This document shows, one piece after another, positions 1-12,200 of a DNA stretch of 64,000 nucleotides (position 1 is the stretch's first letter; every line of letters begins with the position of its first letter). The notes under the pieces are model-generated. The model saw only the letters and a list, made by a program, of their open reading frames with translations, searched no databases and was not told the DNA's origin. A program made the position numbers and the translations under genes. The DNA comes from Gammaproteobacteria bacterium. Lineage in GTDB: Bacteria; Pseudomonadota; Gammaproteobacteria; DSM-16500. The stretch is taken from positions 62,001 through 126,000 of the forward strand of contig JAJPGW010000005.1 of the NCBI GenBank assembly GCA_021325575.1, in the 5' to 3' direction.

Positions 1-3000
1 CCGGAAATCCGAACGAAAATCCTCTTGATTTTGCAAAACTTTGTCAGCATAAAGTGCCATCTAATTTATCACTTGAGCAATACTTATTTAATGAAAGCTC
101 TCCGGGAACTCATGTGAGGGACCACCTTCATTATGGGGTATGTAATGCATTGGCAGTGAACAAAGACTGGCTTGATACTCGACTAAAACAACCATACATA
201 CCACCCGAAGTAAAAGCTGAAAAATTATCTCCACCACCTAAGCCAGAACCTACACTATTAGCTGCCACGACGGTACAATCTCCTTCACTCTCTGCTGATA
301 ACTCAGCCGAGAAAGAAGGAAAAGACACTATTGCGCGCGCTCTCCGTAAAGAAATTCACAAACCCACAGGCAATACTTCTTCACCACTTTATCCCTCGCT
401 TACGGACAGACCTGAAGCAAAAACTGAAACACCTAATACCGAAGTTAAAGCATCTACACCCAAACTATTATTACCTTCTTCACCACTCACTGAAGAAGAA
501 AATATAGAAATTAGTGAATTAAAATCACAGATTAAAAAACTTCAATTTGAAGCCTTTAAATATTATGATGATATGTCAATTAGAGTGGGGTTACAAAAGC
601 AAGCGCTTTTTACTTTTCATAACGCACTATTCACTTTACTCAGAAAATACCTCGAATTAATAGAAAAAAATAAAAACATTCCACAAAACAAATCCTATCT
701 TGTTGCAGCAACAGCCCAGATCATTGGCCAGTTAATTTTATATTACCCTTATCCTGAAGGAATAATAAATAATTTGGGAAATTTTTTAGAAGAAAATCAA
801 GATAATATCCATGTCCGTCATTTAAACGCGTATTTTGATTGTAATGAAGCATCTGCCGCAAGATATGCTGCCACGCGAGACGATCAATTTTTAATATACT
901 ATAAACTTCTATCAATCAAACCAGGTGGTGAATTTGCACCATTCTATAGCGCAATTTGTTTTGTATTGCTGCAAAACAGAGATACCCATGAATTTTATGA
1001 TGTTGACTGGTATCACCTAAATGACCTTCAAGAAAAACTTCTAAAAAATATGAAATTTGCAGTAGTGCACGATGAGACCGCACGCTGGTGGCTATGCTTC
1101 GCACAATCCAAATTCGCAGCAAAATTTGATAATCCGTTTATTGCTATGGCACAAGCACTCTTGCCCGAAAATTTTTTCAAGTTAGGGAATTTTAATTATG
1201 AACAAATTAAAAAAGCCATCATTGCAAATTTAAGAATGCTTGGAAAAGTGGATCTCGCGTTACAAATTGAGACTAACAAAACGATTCCAATCATTCATCC
1301 CGAACCGATGGGATATGTTTATGGTGAAATGAAATCCGCGAATGCAGAAACTAATCCGGATACTATCCGAAGATTAAACACACCTTATTCCATTAATAAA
1401 AAATTGCCAGAATCGAAAAAAACGCCACTCGCACTCGCCATTGAAAATTACAACAATGCAAGCATCCCAAATGAGAATCGCCAAGTGGATTATCAAACAA
1501 TTCATAAGCGATTGGAAGATATTATTGCATTACTTGAAACTGGCGCTGATGTCACTGATAACTCAGTGCAAACTGCGAGAGCAGGCATTAAACATGATCC
1601 TTTTCAATTAGGAACATTATTAACTAACATCGAAAAAGCCAAATCTTCTCAACGCTTAAAGGTAATTGCTGAATTTTATGCGAATGAACCTGATCAACAA
1701 AAGATGTGGACAGCAAAAGCTGCTCTGTTTGATACAGAGACAACATTTGTAAAAAATCTTGAAAAAATGCTGGCAAAATTGAATGATCCAGCCTATCAAA
1801 ACTACCTCTCGGGTTGGTTACAAGAGCATTTTGAAAAAGTAATTAATGATTCCTTACAGCAGAATTCATTTGATGAGTTACTGGCTTGCATCAAAACTTT
1901 AGCAAATTATCAAATTCAAAACGCGATCACGACTGATGCGATTAAGTTTATAAAAATAAAATTGCAAGAAGCGCTTACTCAAGCTCAAGATAAAACTCAG
2001 GTCGCCGAACTCACATTTTGTTTATTCCATCTAAACAATATCAACGAGCACACTAAACAAAAAAACGAAGCTGAGACCATTGCGGCTTATAAAGAAAATT
2101 TAGCATTAATGCAAAACGCGATGTACGCCACCACTGATCATCTGCTGCTATATCATAGATTTCTACAAGAAGTCAGCAGTATTCCTGAACTGACTAAAGA
2201 CAAGGACATTCATTTTCGCAATCTTAAAAACATGCTTGATGTTTTACTTTATGATAAGTCTCTAGTTGGCAATTCTGAACTTTTACAACGCGGGGCTCAA
2301 GAAGATTATTTACCAGCAGTTTACAAACTGGCAAAAAGTATCAAATTTCCTCTCGGTAATACTTACGACAATCAACTTGCGCTACTCTATCTTTGCGGAA
2401 AAATTCGGATTTTAGCCGATCCTGGTAATGATCCCGAGAACAAATTTGGTTGCGATCCAGAAACGCTTAAAGAGATGCGTACATTTGCGGAAGATTATCT
2501 TAACGCTCATCCCGACAAATTGATGACATCAGCTTATTTTGAATGCAATCCTTCTGAGAACCAATCTGCCGATTCTATTATTTTACAACATGTGCGTGAT
2601 CTTGATGAGCAACATCCAAGAGGAAAGCCCACTCGAGCAGAACTGGTTATAACAGGCATGAAAAAAGCCTTAAATGTAGACGAAGCCTGGATCGCTGCCG
2701 AACTTGTTGCTACAGCAGTTGTGCCTGATTCCAAATCGGCACCCACTCAAGAATTAAAAGCACCAAGTGAAAATTCACCAAGCGTCATAGCTGATTTATT
2801 AGAATATAAATATAATTTCATCGAAATCAATAAACCAATAGCGACTAAAGAAAATAATACCCCCATTGCCTGCGCCATCCTTCTATATAAGCTTTACAAA
2901 GCAAAAGAAGAAGAAGCAAAAGCACGTGAGGTACTTGACCTCGTCCTCGCTCTCGTAGAAACAGGTGCCGACCTCAAAGAACCTTCCGTCGTCAAGGCCC

Positions 3001-6000
3001 GCAATCAACTACAGGACCCACTCGATCCCTTAAAACTTTTATTGAATGGACTAGAACCACACTCCTCTTCATTAGAGAAATATAGATTAATCGGTCATTA
3101 CTACGATAAACAAGGAAACAAAAATCAAGCGTATTTGTGTTATATAGAGTGGATTAATAAATCAAGAGATTTCGAGGACATAAAATTTGTTTATATGTGG
3201 CTAGCTGAGAATAACTATCTTAATGAATCACTTAAGGTGAGATTTCTCGCAGCAAAAAATGCTAATGAAACCCAGCTTCATGAAATCATGCAAGGATTAA
3301 AAAAAGAGCATTGGCTTTACCGAACAACTCGATGCGATATTTATAATTACCACCCTGCTTTGTTTGGCGGCAGAACACATGACATTCCTGGATTAAAACA
3401 GTTAGGCAAATTTCCTGAAATTTTATTAAAAGAACTAATGCCTAAAACGCTTAAACAAAAAAAATTAGATGAAACCGAAATTTTACCCTTTTTACTTTTT
3501 TCCGCCGAATGGTATTTTAATAGTACGGCTCCTTTATTTAAAAAATGTCCACAAGATTCCAAGGTTGTAACGATATATACTGATCTTTGTGATGCAAAAG
3601 AAGAGAAAACACTTTCTAATTTTCCGTATCGCCTGACTACCGCTGCACGATTCGATGAGGGATATCTTACTTTATTATCATGCTATGGTTCGTTAGACCA
3701 GCAATTAATGGCTAGCTATTGGCTAAAAAATGATGAGGGCCAACGTCGGATTGCTTGCCATCCTGATTATATGAATGGATTAAAAGCGTTGTATGGTATC
3801 GATAGAGTAAGTGCGCCTGAGGAGGCGATAACCCATTTTGAAAGAATTCTCAAAAATAGAAATTATCACCGCAAATTAGACCTCACTACAATCAATTTAA
3901 ATTTAGCGCTAGGTTATATCTATGCTGAAAATTTTATAAAAGCGATTAACATCCATTCTAAATTGGAAGTATCAAATTACAGTCAAAAGCTTAGCACCAT
4001 TGATCAACTTATCCATCTGGCTACAAGGACAAAAAATTCTGAACAAGAATTTAATCAGGTCATTGAAATATTAAATGAATACTTACTAGAGTGGATCCCA
4101 GATAGCAAGCATTCATTTTTTGTTGAATACATTTTTAAGAAATTGATTAATTCAGAATTAATGAGTAAGATTAGTCTGAGATTTATTTCACTACCTACAT
4201 CTGATCAACACCAAAGCCCTCTATTTTCTATCCTCAAGGCACTCAGTGATAATTGCAACAAAGATCCCGAACTCAGAAAAAAAATTACAGGTTATTATGA
4301 AATTTTAGCTGCTGGAAAAAATCTTCCAGCCACATTCTCGTACAATATGAAATCTAAAATAAAAGAAATTGATGAGGAAAACATCGCCCAAATTTTAAAA
4401 TCCAAACCCGATGAAATCGTAAGACAATTATTGGATGGATATACTGATTTACCTCTTCAGACTGATGCAAAAGAAGCAGATCCGAGAAGAGCAATATATG
4501 CAGAAGCCTTGCAGACACATCTCAATAATGTATCTCCTTCTGATATTGCATCAATCAATGCATTAGTCAATTACAAAACCACCAACGAAACAACTGCAAA
4601 ATTAATTCATGATGCGGCTAGCGCTCTTGCTACAAAATTAAATGAGCAGCTCGACTCAGGCAGTGCAAAAGACATCCCCGCCACCGTATTTTGTCTTTTC
4701 CATTTACTGAAACGTAATGAGATGAATGAACGAAAACCGAATAAGGAATATAATGAGGGCTTACAAGCGCTTACCCAACGAATAAAAAATACTTACCAAT
4801 TGGCAACCCTAGACCAGCTCGAAGCTTATCACGAGTTTTTGGTTGATCTTCAATGTAATAATCCCTCATTTAAAGAAAATGATTTCAATGGGTTAATCGA
4901 TCATATCCTCTATCTTCATTATGAAAAGTCTGGAGCAAAAGATATTCGAGCACTACAAGAACTTGCACAACGAGATTATTTACCCGCTATCTATAAACTG
5001 GCAAAACATTTTGATAAAACCTTGGCAAATGAAGATGAAGAATTAGCCTTTTTCTATCTATGCGGAAAAATTAAGAGATTAGCTGACAAATCCATGGATC
5101 CAGTCAACCGATTTAATGTTTTAGAAACAGATTTACAAGAAATGCGCGCGTGTGCAGATAAATCTCTAACCAAATATTTTAATGAACCATGGAGTAGCAA
5201 ACGAAGGTTATATAATGTTGGATTATATAATATATATGTTCCCAGCTTCCCTTCTTCTGCACATACCGACACTATTATTTTAAATATTTCAAAAGGGCAT
5301 GAAGAGCAGGAATTTAGTGGTATAAAATATCAAGAAATGATTGATTGGCGCATTCGCGGCATCAAACTAGCATTAGGCGTTAGTGATGCATGGATCCGTG
5401 ACAAAAAAGATCCTCCAAAAAAAGAATCCGTGGCTGAAAGCAAAACGTCACAACCTCAAGCTGAAGCCCAACCAGTTCCAGCTGAATTAAAACTTGAAAA
5501 ATTACCCATACAAGAAACTCAGAAACCTGCACCAGATAGTCAATTGCCTGGCGCTGTTTCAACTGAAGCAACACAGTTACCGCGATCAGAGGTCACGACC
5601 GTTGCAACTCCGCCAACAGGTGAAAGTCAAGCTTATCCAACAATTTCTGGTGATAATAAAGCTTCCGCACCTGAATTACCAGCCGACCCAGCCGACCCAG
5701 CTGAACCAAAACCTGTTGAAGTTCAACCAAGACAACCTTCGCCTTCCAGTTCTCCTGTCACCGTACTCACAGGCGGCGTAACAACACCTGATGTGAAACA
5801 AGGTCCTCCTTTCGGTATTCCAGTCACTGGATTGACACCAAAACTGTCTGCAGAAAAAAAACAAAAACCAGCCGATTTAGATCCCACCATAGCTGATCTG
5901 CAGCAATTTATTAATGACAATACGGTTGATGCATTGCGTGATGGAAAAACTACTCTTGCCTGCGCAATTATTCGATACCATTCTTTTCGATCTAATTCAA

Positions 6001-9000
6001 AAGAAGCAGGACAACTTTTTAATTTTATTCTTTTGCTCATCTCAAATAACGCGACCCTTGACCATGCATCTGTCAAAGACGCTTTGCGAACGGTAAAACC
6101 AGACGACAAACTAACTCTTTTATGCAACCAAGTAAAAAAACACCCCATTCGCGAAATCGCAATCGCTGAATTTTATGCTCAATTGGATGATGAACAAAAT
6201 GCTGAAAAATGGTACCTAAAAGTATTTAAAACTCACCAGGATAATTACATTGCCTGGCTGAAAAGAAAAAATAAATTATTACGACTCATTTCTGTTTATG
6301 AAGGATCTGGAAAAGATGGAGAAATAGATTATTTAAGAGTTAGTCAAAAAGCCAACCCACGAATCAATTTTCTTGCAAAAATGGCACTAGCAAGAATTTA
6401 TTATTTAAAACAGTTTAATTTAAGACGAGAATTAAATGAGCGTCTTGACGCCGTAAAACCATCCACGGCTTATCCATTGGACGAAGAAACATTACTGAGA
6501 CTGATTAAAGAAAACCAACAAAGCGCCAAAGACTTGCAATTAACTCATTTAGAGCAAATATTTGTTTTTTATCAGCTAAGCCAGTCTTATCAAGAAGCGG
6601 GTAAATTACTTGAAGTTGCATTAGCTACCCCACCCAATGAGTGTGAGGATGCAATTCAACTAATCAAAATATTTATTAAACCCGATCGCGAGAAAAAAGA
6701 AAACGCCATTCGCCCAACCGTACCGGATGATATCTGTATTTTGCAATCACTTTTTGTACTCGCACAGGCAAAAAGAGATCAGGAAAAAGAACCTGCTTTC
6801 AACACGCCATTCAATTTGATTTTAATGCATATTGCATGGTCAAATTCCCCAAAAAACACACAAATTCTCGCTGCATACCTTGCAAGTAAACTGTTTGTGG
6901 AAGCGGACTCACAACTTTATCCCGAATATTTTTCACTTACTTCGAATTGCGCAGAACTACTGAATGCCTTAAAGGCCTTTTATGGAATTGATTGCGAATA
7001 TGACCCCGCAACCGTTGTTTCAACGTTAGAAAAAGTTCAATTTGATGAATTAAATGATCCGAATTTGATTGCACACGCTAAATTTATCATAGCGTCTGCC
7101 TATTGTCAGCGCGCGATCAAGGAAGAAGCCAATTCGGAACAACAAAACCAATTTATCTCAAAAGCTTTTGAGCTTTTCGAATCATTAGTCGCTAATTCTT
7201 CTTATCACGCTAAAATATTAGATCAACTTACTTTTATTGATAAAGCAATTAAAGATAAAGGACTAGAAAATCAATTACGTAGAATAAAAGAATCAATTGA
7301 GTTTGAAAAACAACTTGCGCAAATAAAAAAATTACCTATTGCACAACGAATTTCAACCATTTTACAAAAGCACACCACGCTTGCTGATGATAAAAAACAT
7401 GAATCACATCGACTAATGGATGTTCTTTTCACAACCATTAATCGCCATCTCTTTGCAGAGGATAAAACGGACCTTGTCCCTGCCGCTATCGATACGTTAT
7501 TGCTCGATTATAAAAAAGAAACCACCCAAAATATCGCTAAACGCGCACTTGATAATATTGAAAAATTACTGATAGCTAAGCTAGAACTGGCTAAATCAAC
7601 TAAACAGGAACACTATTTAAATCAGCTCTATAATCTTTATCAACGTCAATATAACTCCACTTTATACAAAGATAAGAATGCGATCTATCAGAAAATTTTC
7701 TCATTCATTGAGAAATATCCTGATTCAAAAAAATCAGATGAGCTGTTACGTGAATTAGTGAAACAGGATTATCTCCCTGCCATTGCCTTTCTCGCCAGAA
7801 AGATGAGCGGTTATCTCATGCAAACTATTGACGTACGTAGCGATACTTGCTATCTCTGCGCCAAAATTTTATTGTTAACCCAAAACAAATTGTGGGCGCA
7901 AAAACAATTTAACTTAACAGCTCAAACTCTACAAATCATGGTTGCATTTGCAAATGACTATCTTCGAAGCTTATCATCGTGTACGGATGACTCCAACTCA
8001 GCTAAATCTCTGAAAGCGCTTTCTCAGTGCTACCAGCGCTGTATTAGCGGATGCCCCACGGATAAAATTGTTATCTCTGCCGACGCTTTTATCCTGCAAT
8101 CTTTACAACCCAGTGAATTATTAAATACAGTAATGTATGTTCATAAGAGCATGAATAATGTTCTTCACGTTGATAAAGCATGGCGTGATTTAAAAGCAAA
8201 AGAAACATCCACAAGTGAAATGACAGCGTCACAGCCCGAACAAAAAACTACTGTCGTAACAGCGAGCACTAACGGCCAACAATCCCCCGTCATTGCGAGG
8301 AGCGCCAGCGATGAAGCAATCTCACAAGCACCGGCAGAAGAACCCCAACAAGCTACTTACACACAAGCACTCCAATCCGAATTTTCCGGAGGCACTGATT
8401 TACTAACCACAGATCAACAACAAGCCGCCTATGCTTGCTATAGTCCCACAATGCAACAACAAATGGCCTCAAACAATCCAATTCTTTACTTAATCCAGTT
8501 AGCACAACAACAAAGTCAACAACTAGCGCATCAAAGCCAACAATTACAACAACATGAAAATTTACTTCGCCAATTATGCGCAAATGGTTCAGGGACCAAT
8601 ACATCGAATGCAACCACCACCGCCACCGCTCTTTGTCATCCTGAGCGAAGCGAAGGATCTCTCCAAACAACGCCACCACTACAAGCAGGCCCCGTTTATG
8701 GATCCTATGGCCCACCTGAAACAAAAGGCCTACAACAAAACTCCTTATTCTCACCCTCTGCCCCACCTGCAGACCCAGAGGTGATCGAATCACATCAAAA
8801 AGAACTACAATTCTTACGCGACACCATTGCAACACAAAATCCTAACCCATCCGCACGAGACCTTCGTCTCTTAATTACAGCGGCAGAAGCCAGTGAGCAA
8901 CCTAATCGCTATTTAATTTATTATTATCACGCGCTAATTGCTTTATCACATCCAACAATCATGAATGAAATCAATTCCGGCGCAGAACTCAAAACATCAG

Positions 9001-9206
9001 CCAATTATGCAGATAATTGGACTCGAAATTGCGTGAAAACTTCACTAGATTATTTAAATTCAACCCATCATTCATCAGTCAGAATTTGGTTTGAAGAATA
9101 CGTTCCAGTCAACGACACGGCAGAAGATAAGCGCGACCTCTTCCGCGAATTAACACTAATAGCACTCGACCGCGAGCTAAATCCACAGAGGCTTTCCCTA
9201 TGCTAA
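1..9206 (+). CDS. Giant modular TPR/ankyrin-like repeat protein (5' end outside window)
   Basis: The reading frame is open from base 1, so the first GTG/ATG in the window is not the real start and over 3,060 codons are visible. I recognise no named family. Homologous modules recur. An entry motif resembling one ankyrin repeat (TPLAxAI, then LLxxGAD and SVxxAR) lies near nt 1420, 2853 and 5942. TPR-like helices follow, such as IAEFYA near 1660 and 6160. A GLKAxYGI box lies near 3778 and 6960, an FCLFHL box near 2013 and 4687, and a DYLPAIYKLAK box near 2304, 4972 and 7765. An exit motif (ALxVxxAW) lies near 140, 2660, 5360 and 8150. Pro/Ala/Glu-rich linkers separate the modules, and a Gln-rich segment lies near 8480-8580. 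No signal peptide can be judged. The gene overlaps the next one by 7 nt. Two repeat fragments lie in frame in the last linker. A scaffold or secreted effector is possible but unproven. Confidence 0.85.
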   Translation, partial: GNPNENPLDFAKLCQHKVPSNLSLEQYLFNESSPGTHVRDHLHYGVCNALAVNKDWLDTRLKQPYIPPEVKAEKLSPPPKPEPTLLAATTVQSPSLSADNSAEKEGKDTIARALRKEIHKPTGNTSSPLYPSLTDRPEAKTETPNTEVKASTPKLLLPSSPLTEEENIEISELKSQIKKLQFEAFKYYDDMSIRVGLQKQALFTFHNALFTLLRKYLELIEKNKNIPQNKSYLVAATAQIIGQLILYYPYPEGIINNLGNFLEENQDNIHVRHLNAYFDCNEASAARYAATRDDQFLIYYKLLSIKPGGEFAPFYSAICFVLLQNRDTHEFYDVDWYHLNDLQEKLLKNMKFAVVHDETARWWLCFAQSKFAAKFDNPFIAMAQALLPENFFKLGNFNYEQIKKAIIANLRMLGKVDLALQIETNKTIPIIHPEPMGYVYGEMKSANAETNPDTIRRLNTPYSINKKLPESKKTPLALAIENYNNASIPNENRQVDYQTIHKRLEDIIALLETGADVTDNSVQTARAGIKHDPFQLGTLLTNIEKAKSSQRLKVIAEFYANEPDQQKMWTAKAALFDTETTFVKNLEKMLAKLNDPAYQNYLSGWLQEHFEKVINDSLQQNSFDELLACIKTLANYQIQNAITTDAIKFIKIKLQEALTQAQDKTQVAELTFCLFHLNNINEHTKQKNEAETIAAYKENLALMQNAMYATTDHLLLYHRFLQEVSSIPELTKDKDIHFRNLKNMLDVLLYDKSLVGNSELLQRGAQEDYLPAVYKLAKSIKFPLGNTYDNQLALLYLCGKIRILADPGNDPENKFGCDPETLKEMRTFAEDYLNAHPDKLMTSAYFECNPSENQSADSIILQHVRDLDEQHPRGKPTRAELVITGMKKALNVDEAWIAAELVATAVVPDSKSAPTQELKAPSENSPSVIADLLEYKYNFIEINKPIATKENNTPIACAILLYKLYKAKEEEAKAREVLDLVLALVETGADLKEPSVVKARNQLQDPLDPLKLLLNGLEPHSSSLEKYRLIGHYYDKQGNKNQAYLCYIEWINKSRDFEDIKFVYMWLAENNYLNESLKVRFLAAKNANETQLHEIMQGLKKEHWLYRTTRCDIYNYHPALFGGRTHDIPGLKQLGKFPEILLKELMPKTLKQKKLDETEILPFLLFSAEWYFNSTAPLFKKCPQDSKVVTIYTDLCDAKEEKTLSNFPYRLTTAARFDEGYLTLLSCYGSLDQQLMASYWLKNDEGQRRIACHPDYMNGLKALYGIDRVSAPEEAITHFERILKNRNYHRKLDLTTINLNLALGYIYAENFIKAINIHSKLEVSNYSQKLSTIDQLIHLATRTKNSEQEFNQVIEILNEYLLEWIPDSKHSFFVEYIFKKLINSELMSKISLRFISLPTSDQHQSPLFSILKALSDNCNKDPELRKKITGYYEILAAGKNLPATFSYNMKSKIKEIDEENIAQILKSKPDEIVRQLLDGYTDLPLQTDAKEADPRRAIYAEALQTHLNNVSPSDIASINALVNYKTTNETTAKLIHDAASALATKLNEQLDSGSAKDIPATVFCLFHLLKRNEMNERKPNKEYNEGLQALTQRIKNTYQLATLDQLEAYHEFLVDLQCNNPSFKENDFNGLIDHILYLHYEKSGAKDIRALQELAQRDYLPAIYKLAKHFDKTLANEDEELAFFYLCGKIKRLADKSMDPVNRFNVLETDLQEMRACADKSLTKYFNEPWSSKRRLYNVGLYNIYVPSFPSSAHTDTIILNISKGHEEQEFSGIKYQEMIDWRIRGIKLALGVSDAWIRDKKDPPKKESVAESKTSQPQAEAQPVPAELKLEKLPIQETQKPAPDSQLPGAVSTEATQLPRSEVTTVATPPTGESQAYPTISGDNKASAPELPADPADPAEPKPVEVQPRQPSPSSSPVTVLTGGVTTPDVKQGPPFGIPVTGLTPKLSAEKKQKPADLDPTIADLQQFINDNTVDALRDGKTTLACAIIRYHSFRSNSKEAGQLFNFILLLISNNATLDHASVKDALRTVKPDDKLTLLCNQVKKHPIREIAIAEFYAQLDDEQNAEKWYLKVFKTHQDNYIAWLKRKNKLLRLISVYEGSGKDGEIDYLRVSQKANPRINFLAKMALARIYYLKQFNLRRELNERLDAVKPSTAYPLDEETLLRLIKENQQSAKDLQLTHLEQIFVFYQLSQSYQEAGKLLEVALATPPNECEDAIQLIKIFIKPDREKKENAIRPTVPDDICILQSLFVLAQAKRDQEKEPAFNTPFNLILMHIAWSNSPKNTQILAAYLASKLFVEADSQLYPEYFSLTSNCAELLNALKAFYGIDCEYDPATVVSTLEKVQFDELNDPNLIAHAKFIIASAYCQRAIKEEANSEQQNQFISKAFELFESLVANSSYHAKILDQLTFIDKAIKDKGLENQLRRIKESIEFEKQLAQIKKLPIAQRISTILQKHTTLADDKKHESHRLMDVLFTTINRHLFAEDKTDLVPAAIDTLLLDYKKETTQNIAKRALDNIEKLLIAKLELAKSTKQEHYLNQLYNLYQRQYNSTLYKDKNAIYQKIFSFIEKYPDSKKSDELLRELVKQDYLPAIAFLARKMSGYLMQTIDVRSDTCYLCAKILLLTQNKLWAQKQFNLTAQTLQIMVAFANDYLRSLSSCTDDSNSAKSLKALSQCYQRCISGCPTDKIVISADAFILQSLQPSELLNTVMYVHKSMNNVLHVDKAWRDLKAKETSTSEMTASQPEQKTTVVTASTNGQQSPVIARSASDEAISQAPAEEPQQATYTQALQSEFSGGTDLLTTDQQQAAYACYSPTMQQQMASNNPILYLIQLAQQQSQQLAHQSQQLQQHENLLRQLCANGSGTNTSNATTTATALCHPERSEGSLQTTPPLQAGPVYGSYGPPETKGLQQNSLFSPSAPPADPEVIESHQKELQFLRDTIATQNPNPSARDLRLLITAAEASEQPNRYLIYYYHALIALSHPTIMNEINSGAELKTSANYADNWTRNCVKTSLDYLNSTHHSSVRIWFEEYVPVNDTAEDKRDLFRELTLIALDRELNPQRLSLC
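8286..8325. repeat. REP-like unit embedded in frame in the giant gene
   Basis: A single half-element of the GTCATTGCGAGGAGC family ending in GAAGCAATCTC. It is read through as PVIARSASDEAIS within a Pro/Ala/Gln-rich linker. It matches one arm of the larger palindromes elsewhere in the window, such as that at 14726-14811. Confidence 0.85.
8635..8663. repeat. Second palindromic-repeat fragment inside the giant gene
   Basis: The segment reads TGTCATCCTGAGCGAAGCGA followed by AGGATCTC and is translated as CHPERSEGSL. It resembles a repeat type (GTCATCCTGAGCGAAG) common in many bacterial genomes and differs from the GTCATTGCGAGG family. It lies in a low-complexity linker where an insertion would be tolerated. 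Confidence 0.7.
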
Positions 9207-12200
9207 CCACTCAACCACAAACCACGCTCGAAGCCAAATTGGATTTCAACACTCCAATGGATGAAAAAACCATAAACGTGCCTGATCAAAATGGTAAAAC
9301 GCCTCTCGCTCGCGCACTGGAAAAATATAATGAATATTGCATAGCCGATAACAAAGTTGAAGCTGAAAAAGTATTCGATCATATCACTCAGTTACTTTTT
9401 CATATGGCTGATATCAATCATGAATCTGTGAAAAAAATTGAAATACAGTCGTCTAAAGATATTTGCAATTTTAATGGATTGCGCGTTACTCTTTTAGCCG
9501 AGAACGAAAAACCCATAGCGCGGACCCCAGACTCGCGTGCGCAACTGATCGCAGATTTTTTTCGAAAAAAGCAAAATTTCTTAAAAGCTGAATTCTGGTA
9601 CAGACAATCCCTCATCGGACATCATCCACATGGCTGGTGGAATTATCAAGTTATTTACTTTGATCAGAAATTTGAAATGAGCCGTATTTATCATTTGCAA
9701 AAAGCCTACTTGGTTTACCACAAAAGAAGTTTACAAGCAGATCGCAAACAGGTAATTGACGCTCTAGAAAAATATAGAGAACCCCCCTTTTCAACCGTAG
9801 CCCAACTGACTCTCGCCAAACTTTATTTGGCAGAGGATCAAACCTATCGAGGTGAATTCGCCTATCCATCTTCATTCAATAAATCGTATCGATATAAACA
9901 AAAAGTCACTGCTTCAAAAGTTCCCGACGAAGCCGCATTTTTCCTATGTAGCTTCAATAATCGGCGGCTTGTACGAGCTTCCTATTCATCTCCAAACCAA
10001 CCCGAATTTAATCCACTTTGGGAAGAATGGTCTAGATTACAAAAAGAAGCATCCGCCCCCAAAGGAAATTCTTACACATTTCCAAGCATCAATGTACTAA
10101 ATACAATAATGCAATCCAGCGCTGCAGCACTTCAGTGTATGACATTTTTAGCCTGCACTGAGCCTTTCGATGCACAACTGCTTGCTACCTATTATTTATC
10201 CAACGCTTCAGCTTTACGCCCAGCTCCAGAGGTGCAGAAAGAATGTGAAGAGAGACTCAAAAAACACGCTCAATTTATGGAGGGATTAAAAGCATTATAC
10301 GGATTAGCACCTACATTCGACGAAAGTAAATCAAATCCTGAAAACGCCATTTCCATCTTTGAAAAACTGCAACAAGAAAATGATGGCGCTGATCCAAGTT
10401 ATACTGAATCTGTCCGAATGCGTCTTGCTGCAAGTTATATAGCTGCCATCAAAAAATTAATGCCAGAAGTATCTATGCAACACGTCCGGAAACTCATTCC
10501 ATTATATAAAGACTTAATTCACACGCAGGATTATTCATATTTCTTGGAAATACTCGATCAAATTAATTATTTGAGACTAATTCTTCCAAATTATCCTGCC
10601 GAAAAAGATCAACTTTTAGCATTGAGAAATATTTTGATGTATATTCAGTGGCACGCCCAATTGGAACAGGGAACCATAAAAAGTAATTTCGAAAATGCCT
10701 GTAAAGCCCTTCAGGATTACATGAAACAGAAAGAAGCAAAAGATTCTTCCAATGCACCTGATCCTTTCCTGCAAGACTATATCAATAAAAAATTCGGAGT
10801 CCGAATACAATCCTGGATCCAGGCGGGCAATTGTTCTTTCAGAGATATACTTGATTTTATTGATCAGGTTTTTGCAGAAAAAGATAAGTTGTATAGACAG
10901 TTGATACAAAACATCCCACGCATACTGGAATCAGCTTTAATTAAAAAATTAGAAGAATTTAAAACAAAACTCTCAACTGAAGACACTCAGTCTGAAAAAA
11001 ATGTTGAAAATCTGGTGGTATGTTTATTTCATCTGTATGACAAAATTCTAAAAGCAGAAAACCCGGGATTAGTTCCAAATTCTGAAGTGTATCTTGAAGT
11101 ACGGAATAAAATGGCAAAGTTATTACGGGATAATTTACCATTAGCCTATAAATATAAATCAATTTTTTCTTGTAATTATGATCTTTATAAAGATTACCTT
11201 AAAAAATTACCCTTTACCAAAAAAACCGAAGAAGAAGAAAATGCGATTGCCGTATTAAATGCTTTAATTGAAGGTAAAAAATTACCTGAATTTAAAACTG
11301 CAGAGGAAGTCAAAACCACTCCAGCAGAATCTCTTGCACCAAAAGAGGCTACCCAATCACCCGAAACCAATAATTCTGCTCCCGCCGAAACTGCCAAACC
11401 CGCAACAGCTGAAAAACCAGCAGCACTCCCAGCCACAGAACAAAAACAAACACCTCCACCCAATTCCACTTTGTTCCTGGCCGAAAGTAAAAAACCCGTG
11501 TTACAACCCTACGATGTTAATGTTTTACACGGGCTAAAAGCATTTATTCTACAATATGGAACAACCGCCAAAACCATTTCTGAACTGGACAAAGAATTAT
11601 CTGCTAAATCTGATTCGCCCTACGCTGCCTATTTGATGGCCCTTATGATGCAGAATACTGCAAAACGTAGCGCCGAAGATGAATCCAATGTTACCATCGC
11701 CCATGCAACCTTTACTGAACAAGTTAATGAAGCCCACCCCATCGCCATCTGGTGCCAACAACGACTCATCCCTGAATTTATAAGACTTGAAAAAGCAGGT
11801 TTAGCAACCCCTATTGCGGATGTCGCATTGCAGTTGATTGACGAAGAACTAGGTTCACCGGATTTGTTGCATCGCGATGTGAAACATATGTCTGTTGAAC
11901 GATTCAATGAATACTGGAAGAAAGCACAGCCTAAAATTACCCCTGAAAGCAAGGCTTTTGAACAACTAAAAGCACTCGAGCAAAAAGATGCGAAAGAGTT
12001 AAATGGTTTTCAGTGTTATGTTCTGGCTAAATTATATAATAAAGAACTAACACTTCCTGGATTCGAAAGCAATCCCGCTAAAGCATTTCACTATTACTTA
12101 AAATCAGCCGAAAAAGGTTGTATCAATGGCAATAGAGAAATGGCGAGAGCTTATAAAGATGGATTGTATGACCAACCCAAAAATCCTGCGCTTGCATTAG

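Noticed and set aside
54-56. GTG as the start of the giant gene
   Set aside because: The frame is open to base 1 and the upstream codons continue the exit-motif module, so the real start lies outside the window.
5723-6148. 141-codon open frame on the minus strand
   Set aside because: Shadow of a Pro-rich linker and module in the giant gene; no independent support.
8353-8835. 160-codon open frame on the minus strand
   Set aside because: It is antisense to the Gln-rich linker of the giant gene, with Val/Leu-rich shadow composition and no ribosome-binding site of note.
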